A stretch of DNA of 64,000 bases from an uncultured Clostridia bacterium (GTDB taxonomy: Bacteria; Bacillota; Clostridia; Oscillospirales; Acutalibacteraceae): NCBI GenBank assembly GCA_944412445.1, contig CALYBJ010000008.1:1-64000 (forward strand), written 5' to 3'. The notes beneath the pieces are model-generated. The model had not been told where the DNA came from. It saw nothing but the letters and a program-made list of their open reading frames with translations, and made no database searches. Below are positions 52,384 to 60,997 of this stretch, piece after piece (the first letter of the stretch is position 1; each line of letters starts with the position of its first letter). A program made the translations under genes and the position numbers.

Positions 52384-52965
52384 TTAATGCTCAATCTTTC
52401 TGTATTTTAATATATTGAAATCGTCCGGCGTGTAGCTTTCAAGATACTGAATTATATCCTGTGCGGTAGAGCTGAAATGGCATAACTCAATAGTGTGCTG
52501 AGGCATAAAGCTGCCCGCTACACAGTTTTGAAGCATTTCTTTCATAGGGTCGAAATAACCGTCTATATTATAAATTATTAAAGGCTTCGTGCTTTGACCC
52601 AGCTGTTTCAAAGTAAAGATTTCAAAAAATTCCTCGTATGTTCCAATTCCTCCGGGAGTTGTTATAAAAGCGTCGGAAAGGTCGTCCATTTTCTGTTTTC
52701 TTGTTCTCATGGTTTCGGTTCTTATCATTTCCGTGCAGTGGCTGAAAAGTATTCCGTCAACATTGAAAAATTCAGGGGCAACGCCTGTAATTTTCGCACC
52801 CTGACTGTAAAAGCCTCTTGCGGCGGCTCCCATAAGTCCCGAAGCTCCTCCTCCGAATATAAGAGAATGCCCCCTTTTCGCAAGCTCAGCCCCTAATTCT
52901 TCAGTACGGGCGATATAATTTTTATCAATTTCGTTGCTTGCCGAGCCGTATATACAAATATTCAT
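52384..52965 (-). CDS. LOG family phosphoribohydrolase (Rossmann-fold nucleotide-binding)
   Basis: The 193-residue protein has ICIYGSASNEID at the N-terminus, IFGGGASGLMGAAARGF (about 37-53), RTRKQKM and the signature TTPGGIGTYEEFFE (about 103-116). The PGGxGTxxE motif marks LOG/YvdD enzymes, which hydrolyse nucleoside 5'-monophosphates to base and ribose phosphate. The start at 52965 follows AAGGAC by twelve bases; a TTG further upstream would place that site inside the gene. It lies six bases upstream of the panE-like gene. Confidence 0.85.
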   Translation of the reverse strand: MNICIYGSASNEIDKNYIARTEELGAELAKRGHSLIFGGGASGLMGAAARGFYSQGAKITGVAPEFFNVDGILFSHCTEMIRTETMRTRKQKMDDLSDAFITTPGGIGTYEEFFEIFTLKQLGQSTKPLIIYNIDGYFDPMKEMLQNCVAGSFMPQHTIELCHFSSTAQDIIQYLESYTPDDFNILKYRKIEH

Positions 52966-53051
52966 GGCATTGCGCCGTCCTTTCAAAAAAATAATACAGT
53001 AATTATATTATCATAAAACAGCCCGTTATGCAATAATGATAAAATATTATG

Positions 53052-53080
53052 TTGCCTTTATGCCGATTATAATGTATACT
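53052..53080 (+). promoter_or_regulatory. Candidate promoter of the AIM24 gene
   Basis: TTGCCT (53052-53057), 17 bases and TATACT (53075-53080), with AAAGGAG before the gene start at 53112. Confidence 0.6.
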
Positions 53081-53111
53081 GAAATTACTAAAAAAAAAGG
53101 AGAACTGTTTT

Positions 53112-53798
53112 ATGAGATACAAAATAGTAGGGGAGTCTTTGCCCGTTGTTATATGCGATGTGGAGCCGGGAGAAACTCTTTTCACCGAAAGAGGCAGTAT
53201 GAGCTGGATGTCGCCCAATATGGAGATGGATACAACCACTCACGGCGGCTTAGGCAAGGCTCTTGGACGGATATTCGCCGGAGAGGCAATGTTCCAGAAT
53301 AAATATACGGCCATGGGCGGTCCCGGTCAGATAGCGTTTGCTTCAAGCTTTCCCGGTTCAATCAAGGCTGTTGAAATTACACCCGGCTGTCCCATGATTG
53401 TGCAGAAAAGCGCCTTTCTCGCAGGAGAAGAAGGCGTAGAGCTTTCAGTATTCTTTCAGAAAAAATTAGGCGCAGGGCTGTTCGGCGGCGAAGGCTTTAT
53501 TATGCAGAAGCTCTCCGGAAACGGAACAGCTTTTATTGAGATTGACGGTCATGTCTGCGAATATAACCTGGGACCCAATCAGACTATCGTTGTAAACTCA
53601 GGCCATCTTGCGGCTATGGACGCAACGTGCACAATGAATGTAAAAGCCGTTCCCGGTGTGAAAAATATGATTTTCGGCGGAGAAGGGCTGTTCAATACCG
53701 AAGTGAGAGGTCCCGGAAGAGTTTATCTTCAGACAATGCCGGTAAGCGCCGTTGCAAGAACACTCAGACCGTATTTTCCTCAGACAAACGGTAATTAA
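53112..53798 (+). CDS. AIM24/TIGR00266 family protein
   Basis: The 228-residue protein matches the AIM24 family along its length: DVEPGETLFTERGSMSWMS (about 15-33), GRIFAGEAMFQNKY, FASSFPGSIKAVEI and the Gly-rich GGEGLFNTEVRGPGRVYLQT near the C-terminus. It folds as repeated beta strands. Bacterial members have no firmly defined role. It is monocistronic and convergent with the HAD gene downstream. Confidence 0.85.
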   Translation: MRYKIVGESLPVVICDVEPGETLFTERGSMSWMSPNMEMDTTTHGGLGKALGRIFAGEAMFQNKYTAMGGPGQIAFASSFPGSIKAVEITPGCPMIVQKSAFLAGEEGVELSVFFQKKLGAGLFGGEGFIMQKLSGNGTAFIEIDGHVCEYNLGPNQTIVVNSGHLAAMDATCTMNVKAVPGVKNMIFGGEGLFNTEVRGPGRVYLQTMPVSAVARTLRPYFPQTNGN

Positions 53799-53820
53799 AA
53801 GATAAAATTAATATTGCAGA

Positions 53821-54468
53821 TTATCCGAATATATTATTAAGCTCAGAGTAGTCCTTGATATATAAATCGGATAATTTTTTTAAATCCTCCTGATGCTTTT
53901 CGGATTTATCGTAAATCCCCACAACAGGAAAGCCTTCTTTTTTCGCGGTTGTAACCGAGTATAAGGCGTCCTCGAAAATCCAGGTGGATTCCTTTTCCGT
54001 TCCCAAAAATTTCAGCGCTTCACGGAACATATAAGGCTCTCTTTTTCCGTATCCAACTTTGGCTTCCGTAAAAATTTCTCCGAAATAACTGAGCATATTG
54101 TTTTTTCTTAAAACTGCGGTAACAGGGGATAAGTCGGTGGCTGTTGCAATGCACATTTTTATGTTTCTGCTTTTGAGCTTTTCAAGAAACTCGATTACTC
54201 CGTCCTTGGGCTTTACATCACGGACATATATTTCCTTTGCGCAGCTGTTTACATTTTCCATGATTTCCGGCACGGTCATGTTAAGGCAAAAACGCTCTTT
54301 TACCGTTTCCGCGGCGTTTCTCAGACTTGTAAAACGGAATACCTTATTCATTCCTTCGGGATGCTCTATTCCGATTGATGCTAAATATTTTTCTCCTACC
54401 GTTTCCCATATAAACATGGAGTCAAGAAGAGTGCCGTCAAGGTCAAAAATTGCTCCTGTTATGTCCAT
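53821..54468 (-). CDS. HAD-superfamily hydrolase (beta-phosphoglucomutase/phosphatase-like)
   Basis: The 215-residue protein has motif I FDLDGTLLDSM (8-18), motif II CIATATD (about 115) and motif IV WIFEDALYSVTTAKK (about 168-182), all HAD catalytic elements. The helical cap between residues 18 and 90 is typical of the phosphoglucomutase-type subfamily. It probably dephosphorylates a small sugar phosphate or similar metabolite. GGAGG lies before the ATG. Confidence 0.85.
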   Translation of the reverse strand: MDITGAIFDLDGTLLDSMFIWETVGEKYLASIGIEHPEGMNKVFRFTSLRNAAETVKERFCLNMTVPEIMENVNSCAKEIYVRDVKPKDGVIEFLEKLKSRNIKMCIATATDLSPVTAVLRKNNMLSYFGEIFTEAKVGYGKREPYMFREALKFLGTEKESTWIFEDALYSVTTAKKEGFPVVGIYDKSEKHQEDLKKLSDLYIKDYSELNNIFG

Positions 54469-54518
54469 TATAAAGCCTCCTGCTGCAAGTATTCTTAAAA
54501 AAATATATTTATTACATA

Positions 54519-54546
54519 AAACGAGGGACTGCCTGACGACAGCCCC
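54519..54546 (-). terminator. Terminator after tsf (minus strand)
   Basis: On the minus strand GGGGCTG pairs with CAGTCCC, followed by TCGTTTTA. The T tract is short. Confidence 0.6.
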
Positions 54547-54563
54547 TTAAATATTTTTATGAA

Positions 54564-55487
54564 TTATTTATTCATCATGCCGGCAACTTCATCAGCGAAG
54601 TTTTCGTTTTTCTTTTCAAGGCCTTCGCCCTTAGCGTAACGTATAAAGCCGGTAGCTTTGATTTCTCCGCCGAGCTCTTTTGCAACCTTGTCAATATACT
54701 TGCCTACTGTAAGGTCGCCGTCCTTAACGAAGTCCTGACAAACAAGGCAGTTCTCATCGTAATACTTTGAGATTTTGCCGTCGATAATCTTTGCCTTAAC
54801 CTGTTCGGGCTTGTTAGCCATTTTGGGATCCTCGTTCATCTGAGCCATAAGGATTCCTTTTTCGTGCTCGATAACATCAGCGGGAACTGCAGCTTCGTCA
54901 AGATATGAGGGGCTCATAGCCGCAACCTGCATTGCCACATCCTTACCCATTGTTGCGAATTCAGCCTTAGCAGCGATTTCTGCTGTTGTGTCAAACTTAA
55001 CAACAACTGCAACGGAGCCGCCGCCGTGAATGTAGGAAGCTGTAATTCCGTTAACGATTTCAAAACGGCGGATTTTGATGTTCTCGCCGATCTGAAGGAT
55101 TTTATCCTGAAGATTTTCCTGAACTGTTCTGTCTGTTCCGATAAGCTTGTCAGCAAGAAGAGCATCAACATCTGCGGGCTTGTTTGCTGCGATTGTCTTT
55201 GCAACATCAAGTACAAATGCGTTGAAGACATCGTTCTTAGCTACGAAGTCGGATTCTGCGTTAACTTCAAGAGCTACTGTTGTGTCGCCCTCTGTGTAAA
55301 CTGTAACAACGCCTTCCGCTGCGATTCTTGTAGCCTTCTTTGCTGAAGCTGCAAGTCCTCTTTCACGAAGAACGTCTATTGCTTTATCCATATCGCCGTC
55401 AGCTTCTGCAAGAGCCTTTTTGCACTCCATCATGCCAACGCCTGTCTTTTCACGAAGAGCTTTAACATCTGCGGCTGTAAATGCCAT
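54564..55487 (-). CDS. tsf: Elongation factor Ts
   Basis: EF-Ts exchanges GDP for GTP on EF-Tu. The 307-residue protein has the UBA-like start AFTAADVKALREKTGVGMME followed by CKKAL, the core TAASAKKATRIAAEGVV-type segment (here LAASAKKATRIAAEGVV), NAESDFVAKN (about 80-89) and a C-terminal dimerisation part. ATG at 55487 follows GGAGG; the longer frame is not needed. It follows rpsB by about 87 bases with a hairpin between. Confidence 0.95.
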   Translation of the reverse strand: MAFTAADVKALREKTGVGMMECKKALAEADGDMDKAIDVLRERGLAASAKKATRIAAEGVVTVYTEGDTTVALEVNAESDFVAKNDVFNAFVLDVAKTIAANKPADVDALLADKLIGTDRTVQENLQDKILQIGENIKIRRFEIVNGITASYIHGGGSVAVVVKFDTTAEIAAKAEFATMGKDVAMQVAAMSPSYLDEAAVPADVIEHEKGILMAQMNEDPKMANKPEQVKAKIIDGKISKYYDENCLVCQDFVKDGDLTVGKYIDKVAKELGGEIKATGFIRYAKGEGLEKKNENFADEVAGMMNK

Positions 55488-55531
55488 TTTAAATTCCTCC
55501 ATTATTCAGTGTAATTATATTTTTTTAAAAC

Positions 55532-55557
55532 AGCCCGCACTTGAATTTGCACGGGCT
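55532..55557 (-). terminator. Hairpin between rpsB and tsf
   Basis: On the minus strand AGCCCGTGC pairs with GTGCGGGCT (with GU pairs), followed by GTTTTAAAAAAA. The weak T tract suggests an attenuator or processing site that lowers tsf relative to rpsB rather than a full stop. Confidence 0.6.
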
Positions 55558-55574
55558 TGCTGTTAAATCTGAAA

Positions 55575-56318
55575 TTATTCTGCTGCTGCTTCGGTCTCAG
55601 CCTCTGCTGCTTCCTCAGCCTCGGGAGCGTTCTGCTCGCCCTGTTTTCCTTCGAGAACAGCGTCTGCCATAGCGCCTGCAATAAGCTTAACTGCGCGGAT
55701 AGCGTCGTCGTTGCCGGGGATAACATAGTCGATTTCATCGGGATCGCAGTTTGTATCGACAATAGCTACGATGGGTATTCCGAGCTTTTTGGCTTCGGAA
55801 ACTGCAATTCTTTCCTTTCTGGGGTCAACGATGAACATTGCGGCAGGCATTCTCTTCATTTCCGTAATGCCGCCTAAGAATTTCTCAAGCTTTTCAATCT
55901 GGAGCTTAAGCTTAGCAACTTCCTTTTTAGGGAGAAGCTCGAAGGTTCCGTTTTCTTCCATAGCCTTAAGCTGTGCAAGTCTCTTGATTCTGAGCTTGAT
56001 TGTGCTGAAGTTTGTAAGCATACCGCCAAGCCATCTTGCGTTTACAAAAGGCATTCCGCAGCGCTCAGCTTCTTCCTTAACGGAATCCATAGCCTGTTTC
56101 TTTGTTCCTACGAAAAGGATTTCATCGCCGTTTTCAGCTATCTGACGAACGAACATATAAGCATCCTCAAGCTTTTTAACTGTTTTCTGAAGGTCGATGA
56201 TGTAAATTCCGTTACGCTCTGTAAAAATATACGGAGCCATTTTGGGGTTCCATCTTCTTGTCTGGTGTCCGAAATGAACGCCGGCTTCAAGAAGCTGTTT
56301 CATTGATACTACTGACAT
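55575..56318 (-). CDS. rpsB: 30S ribosomal protein S2
   Basis: This is a protein of the small ribosomal subunit. The 247-residue sequence has [20 protein letters not shown] (6-25), [15 protein letters not shown] (about 93-107), LFVGTKKQA and [20 protein letters not shown] (about 174-193), the S2 signatures. The acidic Ala/Glu-rich tail ([15 protein letters not shown]) is longer than the minimal form but common in Clostridia. AAAGGAGG precedes the ATG. Confidence 0.97.
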   Translation of the reverse strand: MSVVSMKQLLEAGVHFGHQTRRWNPKMAPYIFTERNGIYIIDLQKTVKKLEDAYMFVRQIAENGDEILFVGTKKQAMDSVKEEAERCGMPFVNARWLGGMLTNFSTIKLRIKRLAQLKAMEENGTFELLPKKEVAKLKLQIEKLEKFLGGITEMKRMPAAMFIVDPRKERIAVSEAKKLGIPIVAIVDTNCDPDEIDYVIPGNDDAIRAVKLIAGAMADAVLEGKQGEQNAPEAEEAAEAETEAAAE

Positions 56319-56419
56319 TTGTTTTTCCTCCTTTTATTAACCGCCGCAGCTGTCAGCTTTTAAGGGAGCATTTTTAATGCAGGACCCGTAAAATAGGCTG
56401 CGTGAGTTTTAGCTTATAA

Positions 56420-56448
56420 AGTATATCATAACTTTTCCTGTTTTTCAA
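56420..56448 (-). promoter_or_regulatory. Promoter of rpsB-tsf (minus strand)
   Basis: On the minus strand TTGAAA (56443-56448), 17 bases and TATACT (56420-56425). It leaves a leader of about 95 bases before rpsB, long enough for an autoregulatory S2 site, which I could not identify. Confidence 0.75.
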
Positions 56449-56513
56449 TAGAAAAAATAAGAAAATTTTCAATAAATACCGTATTTTAATTACGCAAAAT
56501 GACAAATTTCCGG

Positions 56514-57941
56514 TTATTTCAGATACTGCATATAAATCCAGCCTTCGCCCTCATCCAGCACAACATGACCCCAGCCGCTTTGAACCTCATCAACAGTAAC
56601 CTTTGTTCCCTCGGGAAGAGTTGTTATGACATCGCCGTCCGTAGAATGGTCGCTTCTGACATTAACGGCGTTGCCCTGTCCGTTAAGTGTTACCGTGTAT
56701 TCTCCGGGTGTCTGCTGTGTATCGGAATTGTTGTTTTCATCGCCGTTTTCATTGTCGTCGTTGCTGTTGTTGCTGTCATTATTTCCGTTGTCGCTGTTGT
56801 TCTGCGCCGGAGCAGTTGTGGTTTCGCTTACCTTTGCGTCCGGAGTATATTCGGCGTCTTCCATATCTATCCAGCCTGTAAAGGAATTGTAGGTTGTCTT
56901 TCCGTAGTAATTTACTGCTGCGTTTTCGTCTTCTTCGGCATTATCATTTCCGTCGTCAACTATTTCCGTAATTTCAATTACTGTTTTGTTGGGTATCGTA
57001 GCGATAACGGTTCTTTCTGTTTCCGATTTATACATGAAAATTGTTTTTCCGTCTGTTTTTACGGTATAGATTCCTGTTTTATAGCTTGTACTGCTTCCGC
57101 CGTTTTCATTTTCGCTGTTTGCGCTTTCTTTTGAAACATCTTCCTTTGATGTGTCCTCTTCTGTAATGATTTCACCGGAGTTATCCTGCCCGGTGCTGCG
57201 TTCTCCCCATATTCCGAACTGCTTTCCTATCTGGTATATTCCCGTAACACATATTATTATTCCCAGTATAACCGCAGCTGCAACTGCTATGGCTTTTCCG
57301 CTTATATTAATATGAGGCTTGGCGTTTCTTTTTTCCTCTTTTGCGGGAGCTTTTGACGGTCTTTTTGCCTGTCTTTCGTCGGGATAATAAGCTTCATCAA
57401 ATAAATTTTCATCATCATTGAATATATTTTCGTTATCGTTGTAATCTTCCCTGTAAATCTCATACGGAGGCTCCTGAGACGCATAATCATCCTCAGGCTC
57501 AGACTCATAGGTGTTATAGCGCTGAGTATCATATTTCGGCTCATAGCGGTTTTTGTTATCGGAATATCCGGAAGAGCCGGAATTTCTGCTTTGCTGCATA
57601 TACATTCTGTCGTATTCCAGCACATCTGCCGTGGCTCTGTCATAGGAATGAGGATCGGAATATTCGGGAGCGTTCGGATCGCTGTTAAATATGCTTTTAA
57701 TATCAGACTGACGGCTTGAGGATGAAGCCGCAGGTCTGTATACAGAAGACTTTCCTCCGGTTCTTTCAGCCGGCTTTCCGGCATCAGGCTTTTGATATCC
57801 TGCGCCCGTGTTCTGACGGCTGTTGCTGTATGTATTGATTTTCGCGGATTTTTCCCTGTCTCTTTGAGTTATTATTCTGCCGCATCCGGGACAAAATTTT
57901 TTATCGTCGGGAAACTCGCAACCGCAAACAAAGCATTTCAT
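56514..57941 (-). CDS. Zinc-ribbon, single-pass membrane protein with two SH3-like domains
   Basis: The 475-residue protein starts with a zinc ribbon, CFVCGCEFPDDKKFCPGCG (3-21). It continues with a long disordered Ser/Asn/acidic linker (25-205), one membrane helix AIAVAAAVILGIIICVTGIY (about 214-233), and an extracellular part with two bacterial SH3-like domains. The second ends NAVNVRSDHSTDGDVITTLP ... GWGHVVLDEGEGWIYMQYL (about 425-474). SH3 domains of this type bind cell-wall peptides. The architecture suggests linking of cytoplasmic state to the wall; specific role unknown. GGAGG precedes the ATG. Confidence 0.8.
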   Translation of the reverse strand: MKCFVCGCEFPDDKKFCPGCGRIITQRDREKSAKINTYSNSRQNTGAGYQKPDAGKPAERTGGKSSVYRPAASSSSRQSDIKSIFNSDPNAPEYSDPHSYDRATADVLEYDRMYMQQSRNSGSSGYSDNKNRYEPKYDTQRYNTYESEPEDDYASQEPPYEIYREDYNDNENIFNDDENLFDEAYYPDERQAKRPSKAPAKEEKRNAKPHINISGKAIAVAAAVILGIIICVTGIYQIGKQFGIWGERSTGQDNSGEIITEEDTSKEDVSKESANSENENGGSSTSYKTGIYTVKTDGKTIFMYKSETERTVIATIPNKTVIEITEIVDDGNDNAEEDENAAVNYYGKTTYNSFTGWIDMEDAEYTPDAKVSETTTAPAQNNSDNGNNDSNNSNDDNENGDENNNSDTQQTPGEYTVTLNGQGNAVNVRSDHSTDGDVITTLPEGTKVTVDEVQSGWGHVVLDEGEGWIYMQYLK

Positions 57942-57954
57942 AATAAAATTCCTC

Positions 57955-58203
57955 CTAATACGCGATATCTTTTTTCCTGTTTGCTTTTTCTTTCAGCAGC
58001 TTTTTCTTTTCTTCCATACGCTGTCTTCTTTTTATTGTTTCTTCTTCATTATATATAAATCTGCCGCCGCTTTCGGTATATATTCCTCCGACTTCTTTTT
58101 GGGACAGATTTTTTATATGGGTATCGTATTTTCTGCCGGCATCATCAATAAATACGGCAGTGCTGTTGTCTTCGATTCTGTCAAGAGAATAAAACTTTTC
58201 CAT
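57955..58203 (-). CDS. DUF3006-type small protein
   Basis: The 82-residue protein begins FYSLDRIEDNSTAVFIDDAG and ends in a very basic helical tail (KRRQRMEEKKKLLKEK). It resembles DUF3006 proteins, which usually sit next to ComEC-like metallo-beta-lactamase proteins, as here. The ATG follows the stop of the upstream gene directly. Function unknown. Confidence 0.75.
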   Translation of the reverse strand: MEKFYSLDRIEDNSTAVFIDDAGRKYDTHIKNLSQKEVGGIYTESGGRFIYNEEETIKRRQRMEEKKKLLKEKANRKKDIAY

Positions 58204-59136
58204 TTACTGCTTCTCCGCATTTGTTTTATAACCGTTTTCGTTAAATGTTACGGTGACGGTTCCGTTTTTATCGGTTCTGAAATAATTAATGTTAAGATTT
58301 TCAAATTTATTTAATGTTTCCGCCGACGGGTGGTTGTAGGAGTTGTTTTCCCCTACTGAAATTACGGCGTATTCAGGAGAAACTGCTTCCAAAAATTCCA
58401 TAGAAGAGGATGTATCGCTGCCGTGATGTCCTGTTTTGAGTATTGACGCCTTTAAATCGGGATACGCTTTTATAAGCTGCTTTTCGATTTTTTCCTCAGC
58501 GTCTCCCATCATTAAAAACGAGGTTTCTCCCTGAGTTATTTTCAAAACAACTGAATTATTGTTTTCTTCGCTTAAAGAAATATTGAAAGGCGAAAGTATT
58601 TCACATTCTGTGTTGCCGAAGCTGAATGTATATCCCTGTTCGGCAAAAATAATGTTTGCTCCGCTGTTTTCAGCGGCGTCAAGAAAATTTTCGTAAACGG
58701 ATGTGGTTATGTCGTTTTCGGAAGGGTCGGTCATGATAATGTTTTCTGCGCCGAAGGTGTTGATTATGTAAGACAGACCGCCGATATGATCAGAATGGGC
58801 GTGAGTTGCCACAACATAATCAAGACTGTCAACATTAAGTTCCCGGAGCTTTTCCTCTACTGCCGGGGCATATTCAGCTTCTCCTGCGTCAATAAGCATT
58901 GATTTGCCCTCGGATATAAAAATCGTACTGTCTCCCTGACCTACATCCAAAAAATATGCGGCGCTGTCACGGACTGCTTCCGAAGACGCTGAAACGCCGA
59001 CTCCGCTCTCCTCATAAATTTTATCCCATTTTCCCTGTTTGTCAAGATATCCCGATACTGTTACAAGAATTGTAACCAAAATTACGGCTATCAATGTAAA
59101 TATTCTTTTATTTGCGGTATTTTTTATTTTTGCCAT
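58204..59136 (-). CDS. ComEC/Rec2-like metallo-beta-lactamase-fold hydrolase, membrane-anchored
   Basis: The 310-residue protein has one N-terminal helix (about 12-30) and an outside MBL domain: FLDVGQGDSTIF (about 62-73), MLIDAG, the metal site ATHAHSDHIGG (about 110-120), MMGDAEE and KTGHHGSDTS. It matches the free-standing version of the ComEC C-terminal domain, thought to be an extracellular nuclease or phosphodiesterase. It overlaps the end of the YgiQ gene by 29 bases. The full-length ComEC at 3478 has lost this metal site, so this protein might stand in for it. Confidence 0.88.
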   Translation of the reverse strand: MAKIKNTANKRIFTLIAVILVTILVTVSGYLDKQGKWDKIYEESGVGVSASSEAVRDSAAYFLDVGQGDSTIFISEGKSMLIDAGEAEYAPAVEEKLRELNVDSLDYVVATHAHSDHIGGLSYIINTFGAENIIMTDPSENDITTSVYENFLDAAENSGANIIFAEQGYTFSFGNTECEILSPFNISLSEENNNSVVLKITQGETSFLMMGDAEEKIEKQLIKAYPDLKASILKTGHHGSDTSSSMEFLEAVSPEYAVISVGENNSYNHPSAETLNKFENLNINYFRTDKNGTVTVTFNENGYKTNAEKQ

Positions 59137-60997
59137 AGCTGTTTTTTCCTTTTTTTGAAGGGTTTGTATTTAAAGCTCCTGCGCCTTTTTTGACTGCGGC
59201 GTATTTGGGAGAACCTTTTATTAAGCATGATGATGAATTGCCTATTAAATCGGTTCTGTGAGCCTTTACCAGAGCCTCTTCCACAATATCTCTGTTTGCC
59301 GGGTCGAAATATCTTATAAGCGCTCTCTGCATTGCCTTGTCGTGAGGCGTTTTTGCAACATAAACCTTTTCAAGGGTGTACGGGTCAAGCTCCGTATAAA
59401 ACATCGCCGTGGAAATCGTGCCCGGAGTAGGGTAGAAGTCCTGAACCTGCTCGGGATGAAGTCCCTGCTGTTTAATGAAAAGGGCAAGGTCTACCGCGTC
59501 CTTCAGCGTGCATCCAGGATGGGACGACATAAGATAAGGGACTATATACTGTTCCTTTCCTATTGATTTGCTGTAATCAAAATATTTTTTCGCAAATTTT
59601 ATATACGCTTCAATATGAGGCTTGCCCATTTTGTCAAGAACCTGAGCGGAGCAGTGCTCCGGAGCGACTTTCAGCTGTCCGCTGACATGGTATTTTACAA
59701 GCTCTTTAAAAAATGCGTCGTTTTTGTCCTCCAGCATATAGTCGTAGCGTATACCTGAACGTACAAAAACCTTTTTTACTTTGGGAAGCTCTCTTACCGT
59801 TCTTAAAATATCAAGATATTCGCTTTCGTCGGCTATAAGATTAGGACATGGCTTTGGAGCAAGACACTTTTTTCCCTTGCACAGTCCTCTTTCCTCCTGT
59901 CCCCTGCAGGAAGGCTGACGGAAGTTTGCCGACGGACCTCCTATATCATGGATATATCCCTTGAAATTCGGCAGTGTTGTAAGAAGCTTTGCTTCCTTTA
60001 CTATTGATTCCTTGCTTCTTGAAACAATATATCTGCCCTGATGAAAGGCAAGGGAGCAGAAATTGCAGGCGCCGAAGCAGCCTCTTACATGAGTTATTGA
60101 AAACTCTACCTCTTTTATTCCCGGAACGCCGCCGTCCTTTTCATAGGACGGGTGATATGTTCTCATATAGGGAAGCTCGTAAACTGCGTCCAGCTCTTCC
60201 GTTGTCAAAGGCTCCATGGGAGGATTCTGAACAAGCATCAGCTTTCCGTGCTTCTGCTTTACTGTTTTCCCCCTGAAGAAATCCTGCTCGTCCTGCTGTA
60301 TTCGGCATGAAACAGCGTATTCTCTTTTGCTGTTTTTTACATTTTCAAAGGAGGGACATTCGGTTCCTCCGTAGGGCGTTTCCCTTACATCAATAAGATA
60401 GCAGGTACCCTTTATATCTCTTATATCCCTGATATTTTCTCCGTTTTTAAGCCTTTGGGCAATCTGAACCGTTTGTTTTTCACCCATGCCGTAGGAAATC
60501 AAATCGGCTTTTGATGAAATTAAAATTGACGGACGGATTTCATCGTCCCAGTAGTCGTAGTGGGCGAATCTTCTTAATGACGCCTCAAGGCCGCCTATTA
60601 TAATCGGGATATCTCCGTAAATTTCCCGTATTTTATTGCAGTATACATCAACCGCTCTGTCGGGTCTTTTTCCGGTTTTTCCGCCGGGGGTATAAGAATC
60701 GGTGCTTCTTCTGTGCTTCGCTACGGTGTAATGAGCCACCATTGAGTCGATATTGCCCGAAGATACAAAAAAGCCTAATTTCGGTCTGCCGAATATTGTA
60801 AAATCCTTATCGGTTCTCCAGTCGGGCTGAGAAAGAAAGGCGACTTTGTATCCGGCGTTCTCCAGAACCCTTGTAATTATGGCAGGTCCGAAGCTGGGGT
60901 GATCCACATAGGCGTCGCCGCTGACATATATAAAGTCAACCTCTTCCCAGCCTCTTTTTTCCATATCTTCTCTGCTTACGGGCAAAAAATCACTCAT
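59108..60997 (-). CDS. YgiQ family radical SAM protein
   Basis: This cytoplasmic radical S-adenosylmethionine protein of unknown reaction has 629 residues. It has an N-terminal YgiQ domain (VDFIYVSGDAYVDHPSFG), the [4Fe-4S] CFGACNFCSL (CxxxCxxC, about 306-315), and further cysteines in CRGQEERGLCKGKKCLAPKPC (split over about 360-380). A C-terminal region contains VQDFYPTPGTISTAMFYT. ATG at 60997 follows GGAGAG and overlaps the ftsK end by eight bases; the upstream ATGs are inside the ribosome site region. Confidence 0.93.
   Translation of the reverse strand: MSDFLPVSREDMEKRGWEEVDFIYVSGDAYVDHPSFGPAIITRVLENAGYKVAFLSQPDWRTDKDFTIFGRPKLGFFVSSGNIDSMVAHYTVAKHRRSTDSYTPGGKTGKRPDRAVDVYCNKIREIYGDIPIIIGGLEASLRRFAHYDYWDDEIRPSILISSKADLISYGMGEKQTVQIAQRLKNGENIRDIRDIKGTCYLIDVRETPYGGTECPSFENVKNSKREYAVSCRIQQDEQDFFRGKTVKQKHGKLMLVQNPPMEPLTTEELDAVYELPYMRTYHPSYEKDGGVPGIKEVEFSITHVRGCFGACNFCSLAFHQGRYIVSRSKESIVKEAKLLTTLPNFKGYIHDIGGPSANFRQPSCRGQEERGLCKGKKCLAPKPCPNLIADESEYLDILRTVRELPKVKKVFVRSGIRYDYMLEDKNDAFFKELVKYHVSGQLKVAPEHCSAQVLDKMGKPHIEAYIKFAKKYFDYSKSIGKEQYIVPYLMSSHPGCTLKDAVDLALFIKQQGLHPEQVQDFYPTPGTISTAMFYTELDPYTLEKVYVAKTPHDKAMQRALIRYFDPANRDIVEEALVKAHRTDLIGNSSSCLIKGSPKYAAVKKGAGALNTNPSKKGKNSYGKNKKYRK

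Noticed and set aside
56499..57134. Long hydrophobic open frame on the plus strand (211 codons)
   Set aside because: It is antisense to the Asn/Asp-rich linker and SH3 part of the gene at 56514. The Val/Cys/Phe-rich translation is the complement of that biased sequence.
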